The notes beneath the pieces were generated by a model. It had not been told where the DNA came from. It worked only from the letters and a program-made list of their open reading frames with translations, and searched no databases. DNA of 43,585 bases from an uncultured Clostridia bacterium (lineage in GTDB: Bacteria > Bacillota > Clostridia > Lachnospirales > CAMVHY01), in contig CANEHT010000009.1 of NCBI GenBank assembly GCA_947427385.1, positions 1 through 43,585 of the forward strand, given 5' to 3'. The position numbers and the translations under genes were made by a program. Position 1 is the first letter of the stretch, and the number at the start of each line of letters is the position of its first letter. Shown here piece after piece: positions 23,354 to 32,512 of this stretch.

Positions 23354-24462
23354 AACACGGAATCGATAAATTTTCCATTTTCATAAAAAAGTTTGTCGTC
23401 GGCAAAAATTTTTCCACCATCTTGCATATCGCAAATCATATCCCAATGAATAGCGGAAATATTTTTTCCGCCGGCTTCCGGCATTGCACATCCTATTGCC
23501 ATATGAATTGTGCCGCCAATCTTTTCATCAAATAAAATATTTCGTGTGAATTTTTTTATGTTATAGTTTGTGCCAATTGCAACTTCGCCAAAATATTTTG
23601 AACCTGCATCGGTATCTAAGCATGAATATAAAAAATCTTCGCCGCTATTAGCTTGTGCTTTAATTATTTTTCCGTCTTTGACTTCTAATTTTACGCCTTC
23701 AACCATTCGTCCGGAATATATAGCGGGATATGAAAAAGAAATTTTACCATTTATATTATTTTCCTCGGGGCTTGTAAAAATTTCGCCATCGGGGAAATTT
23801 TCTTTTCCACAACAATTTATCCATTTGCGTCCATTTATTCCGACAATAATGTCAGTATCTTTTGAAATGATATGCAAAGTTTTTTTGCCGTCTAAAAAAT
23901 TTACCCAACGTTCTTGATTTGCCTCAACTTTTTTCCACTCTGCAATTGGGTCATCTTTGTCAAGCATTCCTGCTTTGTAAACAAATTCTTCATATTCATC
24001 AAGACTCATTTGTGCTTCTTGAGCCTCTGCGTTTGTAGGAAATTGTGTGCCGCACCAACGTAATGCGCCGCTCGCACATCTATCAACGTAAATTTTTCTT
24101 TCCGCACTATTTGCCAATCTTCGTTTTTGTAACAATAGTGGAGAAATATTTGAGCGAGCGCGTGAATTTATTGAACCCCATGCCGTTATCCATACGTCAG
24201 AATTTTTTACGGCATCGCCATAATCATTATTTGGCATAGAAAGTTGTAAATCGTCGCCAAATTTTAAAATTGCTTCTTCAACTTCAGGGATTGTTACTGA
24301 ATAATCGACATAAGCTCCATTTTTTATCGCGGCTTTTGCAACTTCAATGATAAATGGTAGCGCGACATATTCAGCTTTTATTGAAACCTTATCATTTTTT
24401 TTAACTTGTGTTGAGTAATTAACTAATAGATTTGCAAGTTTTTCAAGGCGTTCATCACGCAT
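23350..24462 (-). CDS. ampS: M29-family aminopeptidase (AmpS/PepS type)
   Basis: 370 residues from ATG 24462 (Shine-Dalgarno AAGGAG). Features of M29 metallo-aminopeptidases: the RLEKLANLLVNYSTQVKKNDKVSI start, LPFIIEVAKAAIKNGAYV, the metal-ligand segment NFPDGEIFTSPEENNINGKISFSYPA (Glu residues), VEGVKLEVKDGKI, and LDTDAGSKYFGEVAIGTN, ending SAIHWDMICDMQ (His/Asp ligands). It trims N-terminal residues from peptides in the cytoplasm using two Co/Zn-type ions. Monocistronic, convergent with addA. Confidence 0.92.
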   Translation of the reverse strand: MRDERLEKLANLLVNYSTQVKKNDKVSIKAEYVALPFIIEVAKAAIKNGAYVDYSVTIPEVEEAILKFGDDLQLSMPNNDYGDAVKNSDVWITAWGSINSRARSNISPLLLQKRRLANSAERKIYVDRCASGALRWCGTQFPTNAEAQEAQMSLDEYEEFVYKAGMLDKDDPIAEWKKVEANQERWVNFLDGKKTLHIISKDTDIIVGINGRKWINCCGKENFPDGEIFTSPEENNINGKISFSYPAIYSGRMVEGVKLEVKDGKIIKAQANSGEDFLYSCLDTDAGSKYFGEVAIGTNYNIKKFTRNILFDEKIGGTIHMAIGCAMPEAGGKNISAIHWDMICDMQDGGKIFADDKLFYENGKFIDSVF

Positions 24463-24582
24463 TTTATTTCACTCCTTAAAATTTAATTTGATTTTATATT
24501 TTACTTTAATCGTGGAAAAAATTCATTGATTTTCAAATCAGAATCAGTTAAAGTTTTATTATAAAATATACGGAGGATAAAA

Positions 24583-26727
24583 ATGTGTGGATTTTGCGGA
24601 TTCACCGGGCAAACTTATAACAATCAAAAAATAATTTCAGATATGATGCAAAAAATTATCCATCGTGGTCCTGATAGTTATGGCATCCATTCTGATGAGA
24701 ATATAACTTTAGGATTTCGACGCTTAGGCCTTATCGATTTAAATACTGGCGGCCAACCAATGTATAATGAAAATAAATCAATCGTTATTGTTTTTAATGG
24801 TGAAATTTATAATTATCTTGAGTTGCATGATGAACTAGTTAAAAAAGGGCATACTTTTCATACGCAATCTGATACTGAAACTTTGATACATGCCTACGAG
24901 CAATATGGTATTAATATGTTTAAATATTTACGTGGGATGTTCGCATTTGTGATTTATGACTATAATAAGAAACGAATTTTTGCGGCACGTGATTTTTTCG
25001 GTATAAAACCTTTATATTACACAATAATAGATAATGAAATTTTATTTGGGTCCGAGATAAAAAGTTTTCTGGTACATCCAAATTTTAAGAAAGAATTAAA
25101 TGAGGTCGCATTAGAAAATTATTTAACGTTCCAGTATTCAGTTTTACCGGAAACTTTTTTCAAAAATGTTTATAAATTATCGCCCGGCCATTATTTTACA
25201 TTTCAAGATGGAAAACTTGACATAAAAAAATATTGGGCGCCATTTTTTTCTTATAATAATCAATCCGAAACAAATTATATTGATGAAATAAATAATGTTG
25301 TAAAAAATTCTGTGCACGTTCATCAAACTAGTGATGTTGAAGTTGGCTCATTTCTTTCAAGTGGTGTCGATTCAAGTTTTATTACTGCATGTTATAGTGG
25401 CGATAAAACTTTTACAGTTGGTTTTGATTATGATAAATATAATGAAATTTCGTATGCAGAAAAATTATCCAATGAGCTTGACAAAAAAAATATAAACAAA
25501 GTTATAACAACTGAAGAATATTGGAAAAGCTTACCGAAAATTCAATATCATATGGATGAACCGCTCGCTGACCCTTCAGCTGTTGCACTATATTTTGTCA
25601 GCAATCTCGCAAGTAAATATGTTAAAACTTGTTTGTCAGGCGAGGGTGCTGATGAATTCTTCGGCGGCTATAATATTTATATGGAGCCAATGGATTTATA
25701 TATCACTAAAATAATTCCACGATTTATCAGAAAATTTTTGGCGCGGCTCGTAAAAAAAATTCCGTTCGCATTTAAAGGTAAAAATTTTATAATACGTGCG
25801 AGTCAAACCGTTGAAGAACGTTTTATCGGCAATGCAAAAATATTTTCACAAAGTGAACGTGAAAAAATTTTGAAGAGACCAACCGGTCAATATCCGCCAG
25901 AATCAATTACCGCGAAATATTACAGTCAGGCATTGGCGTACGATGATATCACCAAAATGCAATATATTGATATAAATTTGTGGTTGGTTGGCGATATTTT
26001 GCTGAAGGCCGACAAAATGAGTATGGCAAATTCTTTGGAACTTCGTGTCCCATATCTTGATAAAAAAGTTTTTGACGTTGCCGCAAGTTTACCAACTAAT
26101 TATCGCGTAAAAAAAATTGCTACAAAATATGCGTTTCGGAAAGCTGCGCAACTTCATTTGCCACAAAAAGTTTCTAATAAAAAAAAGTTGGGCTTCCCAG
26201 TTCCAATTAAAATTTGGTTGCGCGACCAAAAGTATTATTCTATAATTAGAAAAGCATTTGAAAGCGATGCAGCAAAAAAATATTTTAACGTCGACCAAAT
26301 TGTCAAATTACTTAACGATCATAAAGATAATCCTAAATGTGATAACAGCCGGAAAATTTGGACTGTTTATTCATTTATTGTTTGGTATGAGCAATTCTTT
26401 AACGAAGGAGGAATTAATATGATTACTCAAATTAATAGTGCTGATGAATTTAAAGAAGCTTTGACTTCTGATAAAATTGTTTTGGTTGATTTCTATGCTG
26501 ATTGGTGTGGCCCATGTAAAATGCTTTCACCAATTATTGATGAAATTGCAAATGAAAAAAATGATGAGATTAAAGTTTGTAAAGTAAATGTAGACCAAAA
26601 TCAAAATCTTGCGCTGGAATATTCTGTTCAAAGTATCCCAACTGTTATCTCGTTTAAAAACGGAGAAGTTTATAAAAAATCTGTTGGGCTTGTACCAAAA
26701 GATGAAATCTTAAATCTTTTGAATTAA
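24583..26727 (+). CDS. asnB: asparagine synthase fused in frame to thioredoxin
   Basis: One uninterrupted frame of 714 codons. Residues 1-610 are glutamine-dependent asparagine synthase: Cys2 nucleophile (MCGFCGF), glutaminase motifs (IIHRGPDSYG, VFNGEIYNY, SDTETLIHAYE), and the ATP-pyrophosphatase loop GSFLSSGVDSS, then YHMDEPLADPSA and SGEGADEFFGGY. From residue 613 the frame continues as a complete thioredoxin. The linker (FFNEGGIN) is exactly the translation of a ribosome-binding site, AAGGAGGAATTAAT: the asnB stop codon seems to have been lost. Either a fusion protein, or a fusion plus separately started thioredoxin, could be made. Shine-Dalgarno of asnB is CGGAGG. Confidence 0.9.
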   Translation: MCGFCGFTGQTYNNQKIISDMMQKIIHRGPDSYGIHSDENITLGFRRLGLIDLNTGGQPMYNENKSIVIVFNGEIYNYLELHDELVKKGHTFHTQSDTETLIHAYEQYGINMFKYLRGMFAFVIYDYNKKRIFAARDFFGIKPLYYTIIDNEILFGSEIKSFLVHPNFKKELNEVALENYLTFQYSVLPETFFKNVYKLSPGHYFTFQDGKLDIKKYWAPFFSYNNQSETNYIDEINNVVKNSVHVHQTSDVEVGSFLSSGVDSSFITACYSGDKTFTVGFDYDKYNEISYAEKLSNELDKKNINKVITTEEYWKSLPKIQYHMDEPLADPSAVALYFVSNLASKYVKTCLSGEGADEFFGGYNIYMEPMDLYITKIIPRFIRKFLARLVKKIPFAFKGKNFIIRASQTVEERFIGNAKIFSQSEREKILKRPTGQYPPESITAKYYSQALAYDDITKMQYIDINLWLVGDILLKADKMSMANSLELRVPYLDKKVFDVAASLPTNYRVKKIATKYAFRKAAQLHLPQKVSNKKKLGFPVPIKIWLRDQKYYSIIRKAFESDAAKKYFNVDQIVKLLNDHKDNPKCDNSRKIWTVYSFIVWYEQFFNEGGINMITQINSADEFKEALTSDKIVLVDFYADWCGPCKMLSPIIDEIANEKNDEIKVCKVNVDQNQNLALEYSVQSIPTVISFKNGEVYKKSVGLVPKDEILNLLN
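26419..26727 (+). CDS. trxA: thioredoxin (internal start within the asnB frame)
   Basis: 102 residues from ATG 26419, preceded by AAGGAGG at an ideal distance. Complete thioredoxin fold with active site WCGPCK in VDFYADWCGPCKMLSP, then VNVDQNQNLALEYSVQSIPT with the cis-Pro, and the G in FKNGE. Reduces protein disulfides in the cytoplasm. The strong internal ribosome-binding site argues that free thioredoxin is still produced even though the upstream asnB frame is open into it. An asnB-trxA neighbourhood without fusion would be the ancestral state. Confidence 0.85.
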   Translation: MITQINSADEFKEALTSDKIVLVDFYADWCGPCKMLSPIIDEIANEKNDEIKVCKVNVDQNQNLALEYSVQSIPTVISFKNGEVYKKSVGLVPKDEILNLLN

Positions 26728-26740
26728 TTTTTATCATAAT

Positions 26741-26776
26741 AAAACTTCGCGACATTGAGTTTGCGAAGTTTTTTTT
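26741..26776 (+). terminator. terminator after trxA
   Basis: AAAACTTCGC and GCGAAGTTTT pair perfectly (10 bp), followed by T-run. Confidence 0.88.
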
Positions 26777-26790
26777 CGATATTTTTTTTA

Positions 26791-26819
26791 TTGCACAAAA
26801 TCTTTTTTTATTATACAAT
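26791..26819 (+). promoter_or_regulatory. promoter of the duplicated secreted-protein genes
   Basis: TTGCAC, 17-base spacer, TACAAT, about 40 bases before the TTG start of the first gene. Confidence 0.55.
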
Positions 26820-26860
26820 AAAAATGTATCATTAATTTATTATTTTTAGGAGGAATAAAA

Positions 26861-27616
26861 TTGAAAAAAAGATTTTTGTCTGCTTTTATGGTTTTAGTTA
26901 TGTGTTTTACGTTGCTGCCGGCAAAAAAAATTGTAACAATGGCAAATGTTTGGTGGAGTGGAGAAGGAACAGAGCAAAATCCGTACCAAATTAAAACTGC
27001 TGAAGATCTTAAAGTTTTAGCTGATCATGTAAACGCTGGATATGCATGTGAGAACGAGTATTTTAAACTTATGAATGATATAAATTTGCGTGGGGATTTT
27101 TTAGATCCGATTGGTGGTATAAAATACTATGGGTTTACGCAAAAAGGAGGACCGTTTAACGGTATTTTTGATGGTAATTGGTATACAATAAGTAATTTTC
27201 GTATTTTTGAAGGTTCTAATAACGATGCTGGGTTGTTTGGTTGGATTGGTGCAGATGGTATAGTTAAAAATCTTACTATAGCAAATAGTGAAATTGTTGG
27301 CGGTTTTAATGTTGGAAGTATAGCAGGATTAAATTATGGTAAAGTTTCATTATGTTACAATGAAAATACTTATGTAACTGGATGTAATTCTGGCGGAATA
27401 GTTGGATGTAATGATTGTAGAGGAGTTGTAGAATATTGTAGTAACAGAGGTATAATTTATGGCACAGAAACTTCTGGTGGTATAGTTGGATTTAATAATT
27501 TTTTCTCTTTAGTCATATATTGTTATAATTATACTTATAGCATTTTAGGTGATGAAAATTGTAAAATTGGCGATATAATTGGCAAAGATTTAGGATATTA
27601 TGAAAGTTGGGATTAA
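26861..27616 (+). CDS. secreted protein with GLUG-like repeats, copy 1
   Basis: 251 residues, TTG start after AGGAGG. Signal peptide (KKRFLSAFMVLVMCFTLLPA), then a module VWWSGEGTEQNPYQIKTAEDLKVLADHVNAG, which commonly precedes GLUG repeats in Gram-positive surface proteins, and at least three GLUG-type turns (GSIAGLNYGKV, GGIVGCNDCRG, GGIVGFNNF). No sortase signal or cell-wall-binding domain is visible, so it is probably released or loosely attached. Function unknown; such repeats occur in adhesin-like and protease-associated proteins. The next gene is a longer paralogue; the first 85 or so bases of the shared signal-peptide region are nearly identical in DNA. Confidence 0.82.
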   Translation: MKKRFLSAFMVLVMCFTLLPAKKIVTMANVWWSGEGTEQNPYQIKTAEDLKVLADHVNAGYACENEYFKLMNDINLRGDFLDPIGGIKYYGFTQKGGPFNGIFDGNWYTISNFRIFEGSNNDAGLFGWIGADGIVKNLTIANSEIVGGFNVGSIAGLNYGKVSLCYNENTYVTGCNSGGIVGCNDCRGVVEYCSNRGIIYGTETSGGIVGFNNFFSLVIYCYNYTYSILGDENCKIGDIIGKDLGYYESWD

Positions 27617-27644
27617 AAAGTATTTAATAAGGAGAAGTTTAAAA

Positions 27645-28817
27645 ATGGGGAAAAAGTTTTTATCGTTTATAATGGTTTTAGTTATGTGTTTTACGTTGCT
27701 GCCGGCAAAAAAAATTGTAACAATGGCAAATGTTTGGTGGAGCGGAGAAGGAACAGAAAAAAATCCGTATCAAATTAAAACAGCTGAAGACCTTAAGGCG
27801 TTAGCCGACTATGTAAATGCTGGCTATGCATGTGAGAACGAATATTTTAAACTTATGAATGATATAGATTTATCAAGTGCGTGTGGCAAAGATATTGCTT
27901 CATGGACTCCTATTGGTAGTATAATACCTGATGAAAATTCTGAAAATGGAATTAAATGCAAACCTTTTAATGGTATTTTTGATGGTAATAGTTGCACGAT
28001 AAAAAATTTATATATGAGTGATTATAACAATATTATTAATAATATTGTTAATAACAATGATAATAATGTTATGCTTTTCCAAGGGTTATTTGGTTATGTT
28101 GGATTTAATGGTATTGTAAAAAATCTTACATTGGAAGATAGTCGTATCAATGTTTTTGGCGCTGCTGGAAGTGTTGTAGGATTAAATACCGGTAAAATTG
28201 AAAATTGCTCAAATATAAATATTGCTGCGTGTGATATGTTTGATAAAAAAATTTCGGAAATTATTAATGAAAAAGATTATGATGAATTAAAATATCTCGA
28301 TTTATATACTTCTATATATGGTTCAATTGCTGGTGGAATTGCTTGTCTGAATGGAGGAGAAATTAAAAATTGTAATAATAATGTTTCAATTGGCGGAGAT
28401 TCTGCTTCTGGCGGTATAGTAGCAATAAACGATTCAAGTTTTATTAGTTCATTAATTCCTGATGAATCGGAATTAAATTTTCCAGAAGCTTCAATTATAA
28501 ATTGTAATAATTTTGGTGGAGTTATTGATTTTATAAGTGGTGGCATAGCAGCAGCAAATTGTGAAAATTCTATAATTGAGTGTTGTAATAATGTGGGTAA
28601 AATTATTGGTTATATGAGCGGCGGTGCAGTTGGTGCGAATCAAAAAAATGCTTTAGTTATAAATTGTATTAATACAGGTGAAGTTTATAGATATACTGAT
28701 GATGATTGGACAATATGTGATGACATAATTGGTTACGATGAAAACACTGAAGATTTCAATGACGAAGATTTTCAATTCGAAAATAATTCTTGCAAAAAAA
28801 ATATTGAATGCAAATAA
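27645..28817 (+). CDS. secreted protein with GLUG-like repeats, copy 2
   Basis: Starts at ATG 27645 (MGKKFLSFIMVLVMCF), with AAGGAG before it; the longer frame from 27600 overlaps copy 1 and is not likely used. 390 residues: same signal peptide and SGEGTEKNPYQIKTAEDLKALADYVNAG module as copy 1, then GLUG-type repeats (GSVVGLNTGKIENC, GGIACLNGGEIKNC, GGIVAINDS, GGIAAANCENS, GGAVGANQKNA). Asn/Cys-rich. Expected to be exported. The duplication has diverged mainly after the N-terminal module, by gain or loss of repeats. Confidence 0.82.
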   Translation: MGKKFLSFIMVLVMCFTLLPAKKIVTMANVWWSGEGTEKNPYQIKTAEDLKALADYVNAGYACENEYFKLMNDIDLSSACGKDIASWTPIGSIIPDENSENGIKCKPFNGIFDGNSCTIKNLYMSDYNNIINNIVNNNDNNVMLFQGLFGYVGFNGIVKNLTLEDSRINVFGAAGSVVGLNTGKIENCSNINIAACDMFDKKISEIINEKDYDELKYLDLYTSIYGSIAGGIACLNGGEIKNCNNNVSIGGDSASGGIVAINDSSFISSLIPDESELNFPEASIINCNNFGGVIDFISGGIAAANCENSIIECCNNVGKIIGYMSGGAVGANQKNALVINCINTGEVYRYTDDDWTICDDIIGYDENTEDFNDEDFQFENNSCKKNIECK

Positions 28818-28927
28818 ATTTAATCAAACGAGTAGCAAAAAAAATTTACTTAAAAATAATTTAGGTAAAATATTAGAAGCTAAAAGATTAGTTTTATCTT
28901 AATTTTAATTATTTATAAGAATTTTAC

Positions 28928-28969
28928 AGTAAAAAACTTTGTAAAGTTTAATTTACAAAATTTTTTACT
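28928..28969. repeat. 18-bp inverted repeat, terminator or operator
   Basis: AGTAAAAAACTTTGTAAA and TTTACAAAATTTTTTACT are inverted copies with one mismatch around a six-base loop, followed by ATTTTTTTATT. It may end the copy-2 transcript or act as an operator for the next gene, whose start is 40 bases away. Confidence 0.5.
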
Positions 28970-29008
28970 ATTTTTTTATTATAAAAAACATATTTTTGAG
29001 GAGTAAAA

Positions 29009-29773
29009 ATGAAAAAAGTTTTTTCTATTATTATGATTTCAGTTTTATATTTTTTTATGTTTACAGTAAAAGTAAAAACTTTTACTGTAATTGCAAATGA
29101 TTATAATTTAAATTTGTCAAATTTTAATAGCAAACAACACTTTGATTTTTCGTTGCCAGAAAATTTTAAGTATGAAATACGAAAGGAAATTATTGAATTT
29201 CGTACATTAAATGATTCATTATTCTATAGCAATACTATAGAATATCCATATTTTTTTGGTAAATCTTTAGTTGGACAAAAAATTAATCAAAAATATGAAC
29301 AAATGATCTTAGATTATAAAAATGCCACAATAGATTTTGATACTGAATGGGATGGCCAATTACCATTTTATGATGATGTAAGGGCAAATGTTATATATAA
29401 TAAAAATGGTGCAATATCAATTAAAGAAATTTTATCAGTATGGTCTGGTGGCGCACATGTTTATCATTATATCAATGGAATTACGTATGATAATTTAACG
29501 GGTAAAGAGTTATCGTATAATGATATTCTTATAGGATCGGATGAACAAATTGATAAAGTGTTAACTGTTGCTTTAGGTAAAGTATTAGGCTATACGCCAT
29601 GTAAATCACAACTTAATGATTTCAAAGAATATACGCCTTATTCTTTGTGTGAATATGGCCTTTGTTTTTATTATAATGTAGGTGATGCAATTCCAAGGAA
29701 AGAAGTAATTATTCCATTTACTGATAAAAATAATTATATTATTTCGGCAGATGATGTTTGTATTGACATTTAA
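29009..29773 (+). CDS. secreted DUF3298/DUF4163-type protein (PdaC/RsiV-like C-terminal domain)
   Basis: 254 residues with a hydrophobic N-terminal signal (MKKVFSIIMISVLYFFMFTV). The central part YPYFFGKSLVGQKINQKYEQMI and the motif SVWSGGAHVYHYINGITYDNLTGKELSYNDIL are typical of DUF4163/DUF3298 domains, found in RsiV (lysozyme-binding anti-sigma factor) and PdaC. There is no polysaccharide deacetylase or anti-sigma part, so only the binding-type domain is present. Exported, possibly a cell-wall-binding protein. Shine-Dalgarno TGAGGAG. Confidence 0.8.
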   Translation: MKKVFSIIMISVLYFFMFTVKVKTFTVIANDYNLNLSNFNSKQHFDFSLPENFKYEIRKEIIEFRTLNDSLFYSNTIEYPYFFGKSLVGQKINQKYEQMILDYKNATIDFDTEWDGQLPFYDDVRANVIYNKNGAISIKEILSVWSGGAHVYHYINGITYDNLTGKELSYNDILIGSDEQIDKVLTVALGKVLGYTPCKSQLNDFKEYTPYSLCEYGLCFYYNVGDAIPRKEVIIPFTDKNNYIISADDVCIDI

Positions 29774-29850
29774 TATTAATTACAAAAAATCTCAATAGTT
29801 GCATATGAAATTTCGTACATACATATATTTTTATATAAACGTAATAAGAA

Positions 29851-31008
29851 GTGACGAGTTTGAGATTTTTATTGGGATTTTTTATTGCCATTTTTAATTT
29901 ATTTATTTTGTTGTTTCCGACTGAAATTTTAAGTGCGTCAAAAAGTGGAATAGTTTTATGGGCAATGAATGTTTTACCGACGCTTTTACCTTTTTTGATT
30001 GGTACAAACATTTTGATAAAAACTGGTATGGCAGAATTAATTGGAATTTTACTTGAGCCGATAATGTATCCGATTTTTGGTGTGCCGGGATGCGGAGCAT
30101 TTGCTTTGATTTCTGGAATAATTTCAGGTTACCCGGTTGGCGCAAAAATAACACAAACTTTAAGAAACAACAATCAACTTACGAAACATCAAGCGCAAAG
30201 ATTGATAAGTTTTTGCAACAATTGCGGGCCATTATTTATTCTTGGAACGATTGGGACGTCAATGCTTGGCAGCAAAAGTGCCGGATATTTCATAATGTTT
30301 GTACATTATTTTTCAGCGTTGATAGTTGGTTTGATTTCGAGATTTTTTTTTAGTGCGGAAAGGAATGTTGACAAAAAAATTTTTTTTCACACAATATCGC
30401 AAAAAATTTTCCATCATAGCGACAAAAATATTGGGAATATAATTTCAGAAAGTGTTGCGGATTCGATTTGGTCGATTCTACAAATTGGTGGATTTATCGT
30501 TTTATTTTCCATTATCACAAAAATTTTAGAGCTGAGTAATTTCATTTCATTTATGTGGAAATTTTTTTCGCATTTTAATTTTATTTCAAAGCTGGGGTAT
30601 GAAAATTTTTCGGGGATTCTTATTGGTATGATTGAGATGACAAATGGTGCGAAGATTTTAACGATGCGTGAAATTTTACCCGTAACGTTAATTATTTTAT
30701 CGGCGCTCGTATCTTTTGGTGGATTTTCAATTCATATGCAATCGCTTTCATTCATAGCAAAAACAGATATAAATGCGCACGTGTATATTTTTTCAAAATT
30801 TATACATGCGATTATATCTGTTTTTATTGCCAAATTAGCTTTACCATTTTTTAATTTTAATTTTGAGAATGTCAAAGGTGATGTACTAGAATTTAATTTT
30901 GCAGATAAAATTGTTTTGTCATTTAAATATTTTGCTTTGACATTAATTATTCAATTCATTTTGATTTTTATTGCCATGATTATAAAACGTAAAAAATTAT
31001 GTATGTAA
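29851..31008 (+). CDS. ylbJ: sporulation integral membrane protein YlbJ
   Basis: 385 residues, polytopic, with the nucleoside-recognition 'gate' domain: [49 protein letters not shown], and [23 protein letters not shown]. This is the YlbJ signature, a sigma-E-dependent membrane protein needed for proper spore cortex/coat formation. The start is uncertain: GTG at 29851, or TTG at 29860; both sit near AATAAGAAG, a weak Shine-Dalgarno. Convergent with mazF; the two stop regions overlap by 12 bases. Confidence 0.9.
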   Translation: MTSLRFLLGFFIAIFNLFILLFPTEILSASKSGIVLWAMNVLPTLLPFLIGTNILIKTGMAELIGILLEPIMYPIFGVPGCGAFALISGIISGYPVGAKITQTLRNNNQLTKHQAQRLISFCNNCGPLFILGTIGTSMLGSKSAGYFIMFVHYFSALIVGLISRFFFSAERNVDKKIFFHTISQKIFHHSDKNIGNIISESVADSIWSILQIGGFIVLFSIITKILELSNFISFMWKFFSHFNFISKLGYENFSGILIGMIEMTNGAKILTMREILPVTLIILSALVSFGGFSIHMQSLSFIAKTDINAHVYIFSKFIHAIISVFIAKLALPFFNFNFENVKGDVLEFNFADKIVLSFKYFALTLIIQFILIFIAMIIKRKKLCM

Positions 31009-31338
31009 TCCAAAACTAACTAAGAGTGCCTTACTTACTTTCTTCATTACTGAATTATCGAGCCGGCATATCTTCTCTCGTAATCTTTTTTTATCTATCG
31101 TTCGAACTTGTTCTAATAATATTACTGAATCTTTTACAAGACGTTGGCCGTCAACTTCAATATGTGTTGGGAGTTTCGCCTTATTTATTTGCGACGTAAT
31201 TGCCGCACAAATTACTGTTGGACTATATTTATTCCCAATATCATTTTGAACAATTAGTACCGGACGGATTCCACCTTGTTCTGAACCGATAACGGGACTT
31301 AAATCTGCATAAAAAATATCTCCACGCTTGACAATCAT
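30997..31338 (-). CDS. ndoA: MazF/PemK-family mRNA interferase (NdoA type)
   Basis: 113 residues, the length of EndoA/NdoA. Starts [33 protein letters not shown], the MazF core, and continues [21 protein letters not shown] and [13 protein letters not shown]. The GSEQGG-RP motif and the Thr/Ser of ITS are those of the ribonuclease site. In Bacillus subtilis the order is alr-ndoAI-ndoA; here only 58 bases lie between alr and ndoA and no antitoxin frame fits there. Shine-Dalgarno GGAGTGG. The antitoxin may be elsewhere. Confidence 0.92.
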   Translation of the reverse strand: MIVKRGDIFYADLSPVIGSEQGGIRPVLIVQNDIGNKYSPTVICAAITSQINKAKLPTHIEVDGQRLVKDSVILLEQVRTIDKKRLREKICRLDNSVMKKVSKALLVSFGLHT

Positions 31339-31396
31339 TTTTCTACCACTCCACTTTGGTTAAAGACTGATATAATTTTTGCCGTTTAAAATTATT

Positions 31397-32500
31397 TTAT
31401 ACAGCAAAATTTATGTAGTAGCGCGGGATTCTTTTTCCGATAGTCGTAATAATTTCGTACGGGATAGTCCCACAAGTTTTTGCTAAGTCATCTGCACTTA
31501 TAATTAAATTATTTTGCGAACCGATAAGAGTTACCTCATCGCCAATTTTTGTATCAATTCCATTTAAATTTATCATTAAGTAATCCATACAAATATTACC
31601 GATAATAGGAGCGAGCTTTCCATTTACGATTACATTCATATTATTTGAGGCCGCGCGTGGATATCCATCAGCATAACCAATTACTACTATACCGATTAAA
31701 GTTTCAGATTGTGCAATAAATTTTCGATTATAGCTTACACTTTCACCTTTATTTATTTTTTTTATAGATACAATTTGAGATTTTAAAGATAATGCAGGTT
31801 TTAGGTCAAGTTTATTATTTTTAATTGGAGATATTCCGTATAATAAAATTCCGGTACGGACGAGGTCACTTTCAAATTCTGGATAATTTATAATAGCTGC
31901 GCTATTTGAGATATGGCGCAGCATTTTTATTTCTGTTAGATTATCAGTTATGTATTTAAATTTCTTATATTGTTCATATGTGAATTTATCATTTGGAATA
32001 TCAGATTGTGCTAAGTGCGTAAAAATTCCTTTGATATCTATATTTTCCATCGTATTTATTTTTTTTATCTGCTCAATAGTTTTATCACTCGTATCAAATC
32101 CTAAACGGTGCATTCCTGTATCTATTTTTATATGTATTTTTGCTCGCATATTTAATTTCTTTGCTATCTTTGATAATTTTTTTGCTGTCTCATAGTTAAA
32201 AATTGTTTGCGTAAATCTATTCTCTATTACTTTTTGTAATTTATTTTGCGGCGTAAATCCTAGTATTAATATTTCTGCTTCTATGTCTTTTAAATTTAAT
32301 GCTTCTTCATATGTTGCTACTCCAAAATTTTTTACTCCGACTTGTGATAAAATTCTTGACGTCTGGAAATCTCCATGACCATATCCATCTCCTTTTAGTA
32401 TCGCCATTATTTCTTTATCAGTTTTCTTTTTTACTTCTAAATAATTATGACGGATATTTTCTAAATTAATTAATGCCCATGCACGTTCATCTTCGTACAT
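31397..32500 (-). CDS. alr: alanine racemase
   Basis: 367 residues. Fold-type III PLP enzyme: PLP-lysine in AILKGDGYGHGD (usually VVKADAYGHG; the Gly at the Ala position is unusual), the MRAKIHIKIDTGMHRLGF motif, HISNSAAI, and the catalytic Tyr in GESVSYNRKFIA with MDYLMINL. It interconverts L- and D-Ala for peptidoglycan; next to a gerS-like gene it may also matter for spore germination, as the Alr2 of Clostridioides. Twelve bases after the gerS-like gene; one operon with mazF downstream. Confidence 0.95.
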   Translation of the reverse strand: MYEDERAWALINLENIRHNYLEVKKKTDKEIMAILKGDGYGHGDFQTSRILSQVGVKNFGVATYEEALNLKDIEAEILILGFTPQNKLQKVIENRFTQTIFNYETAKKLSKIAKKLNMRAKIHIKIDTGMHRLGFDTSDKTIEQIKKINTMENIDIKGIFTHLAQSDIPNDKFTYEQYKKFKYITDNLTEIKMLRHISNSAAIINYPEFESDLVRTGILLYGISPIKNNKLDLKPALSLKSQIVSIKKINKGESVSYNRKFIAQSETLIGIVVIGYADGYPRAASNNMNVIVNGKLAPIIGNICMDYLMINLNGIDTKIGDEVTLIGSQNNLIISADDLAKTCGTIPYEIITTIGKRIPRYYINFAV

Positions 32501-32512
32501 TTTTTACCTCCG

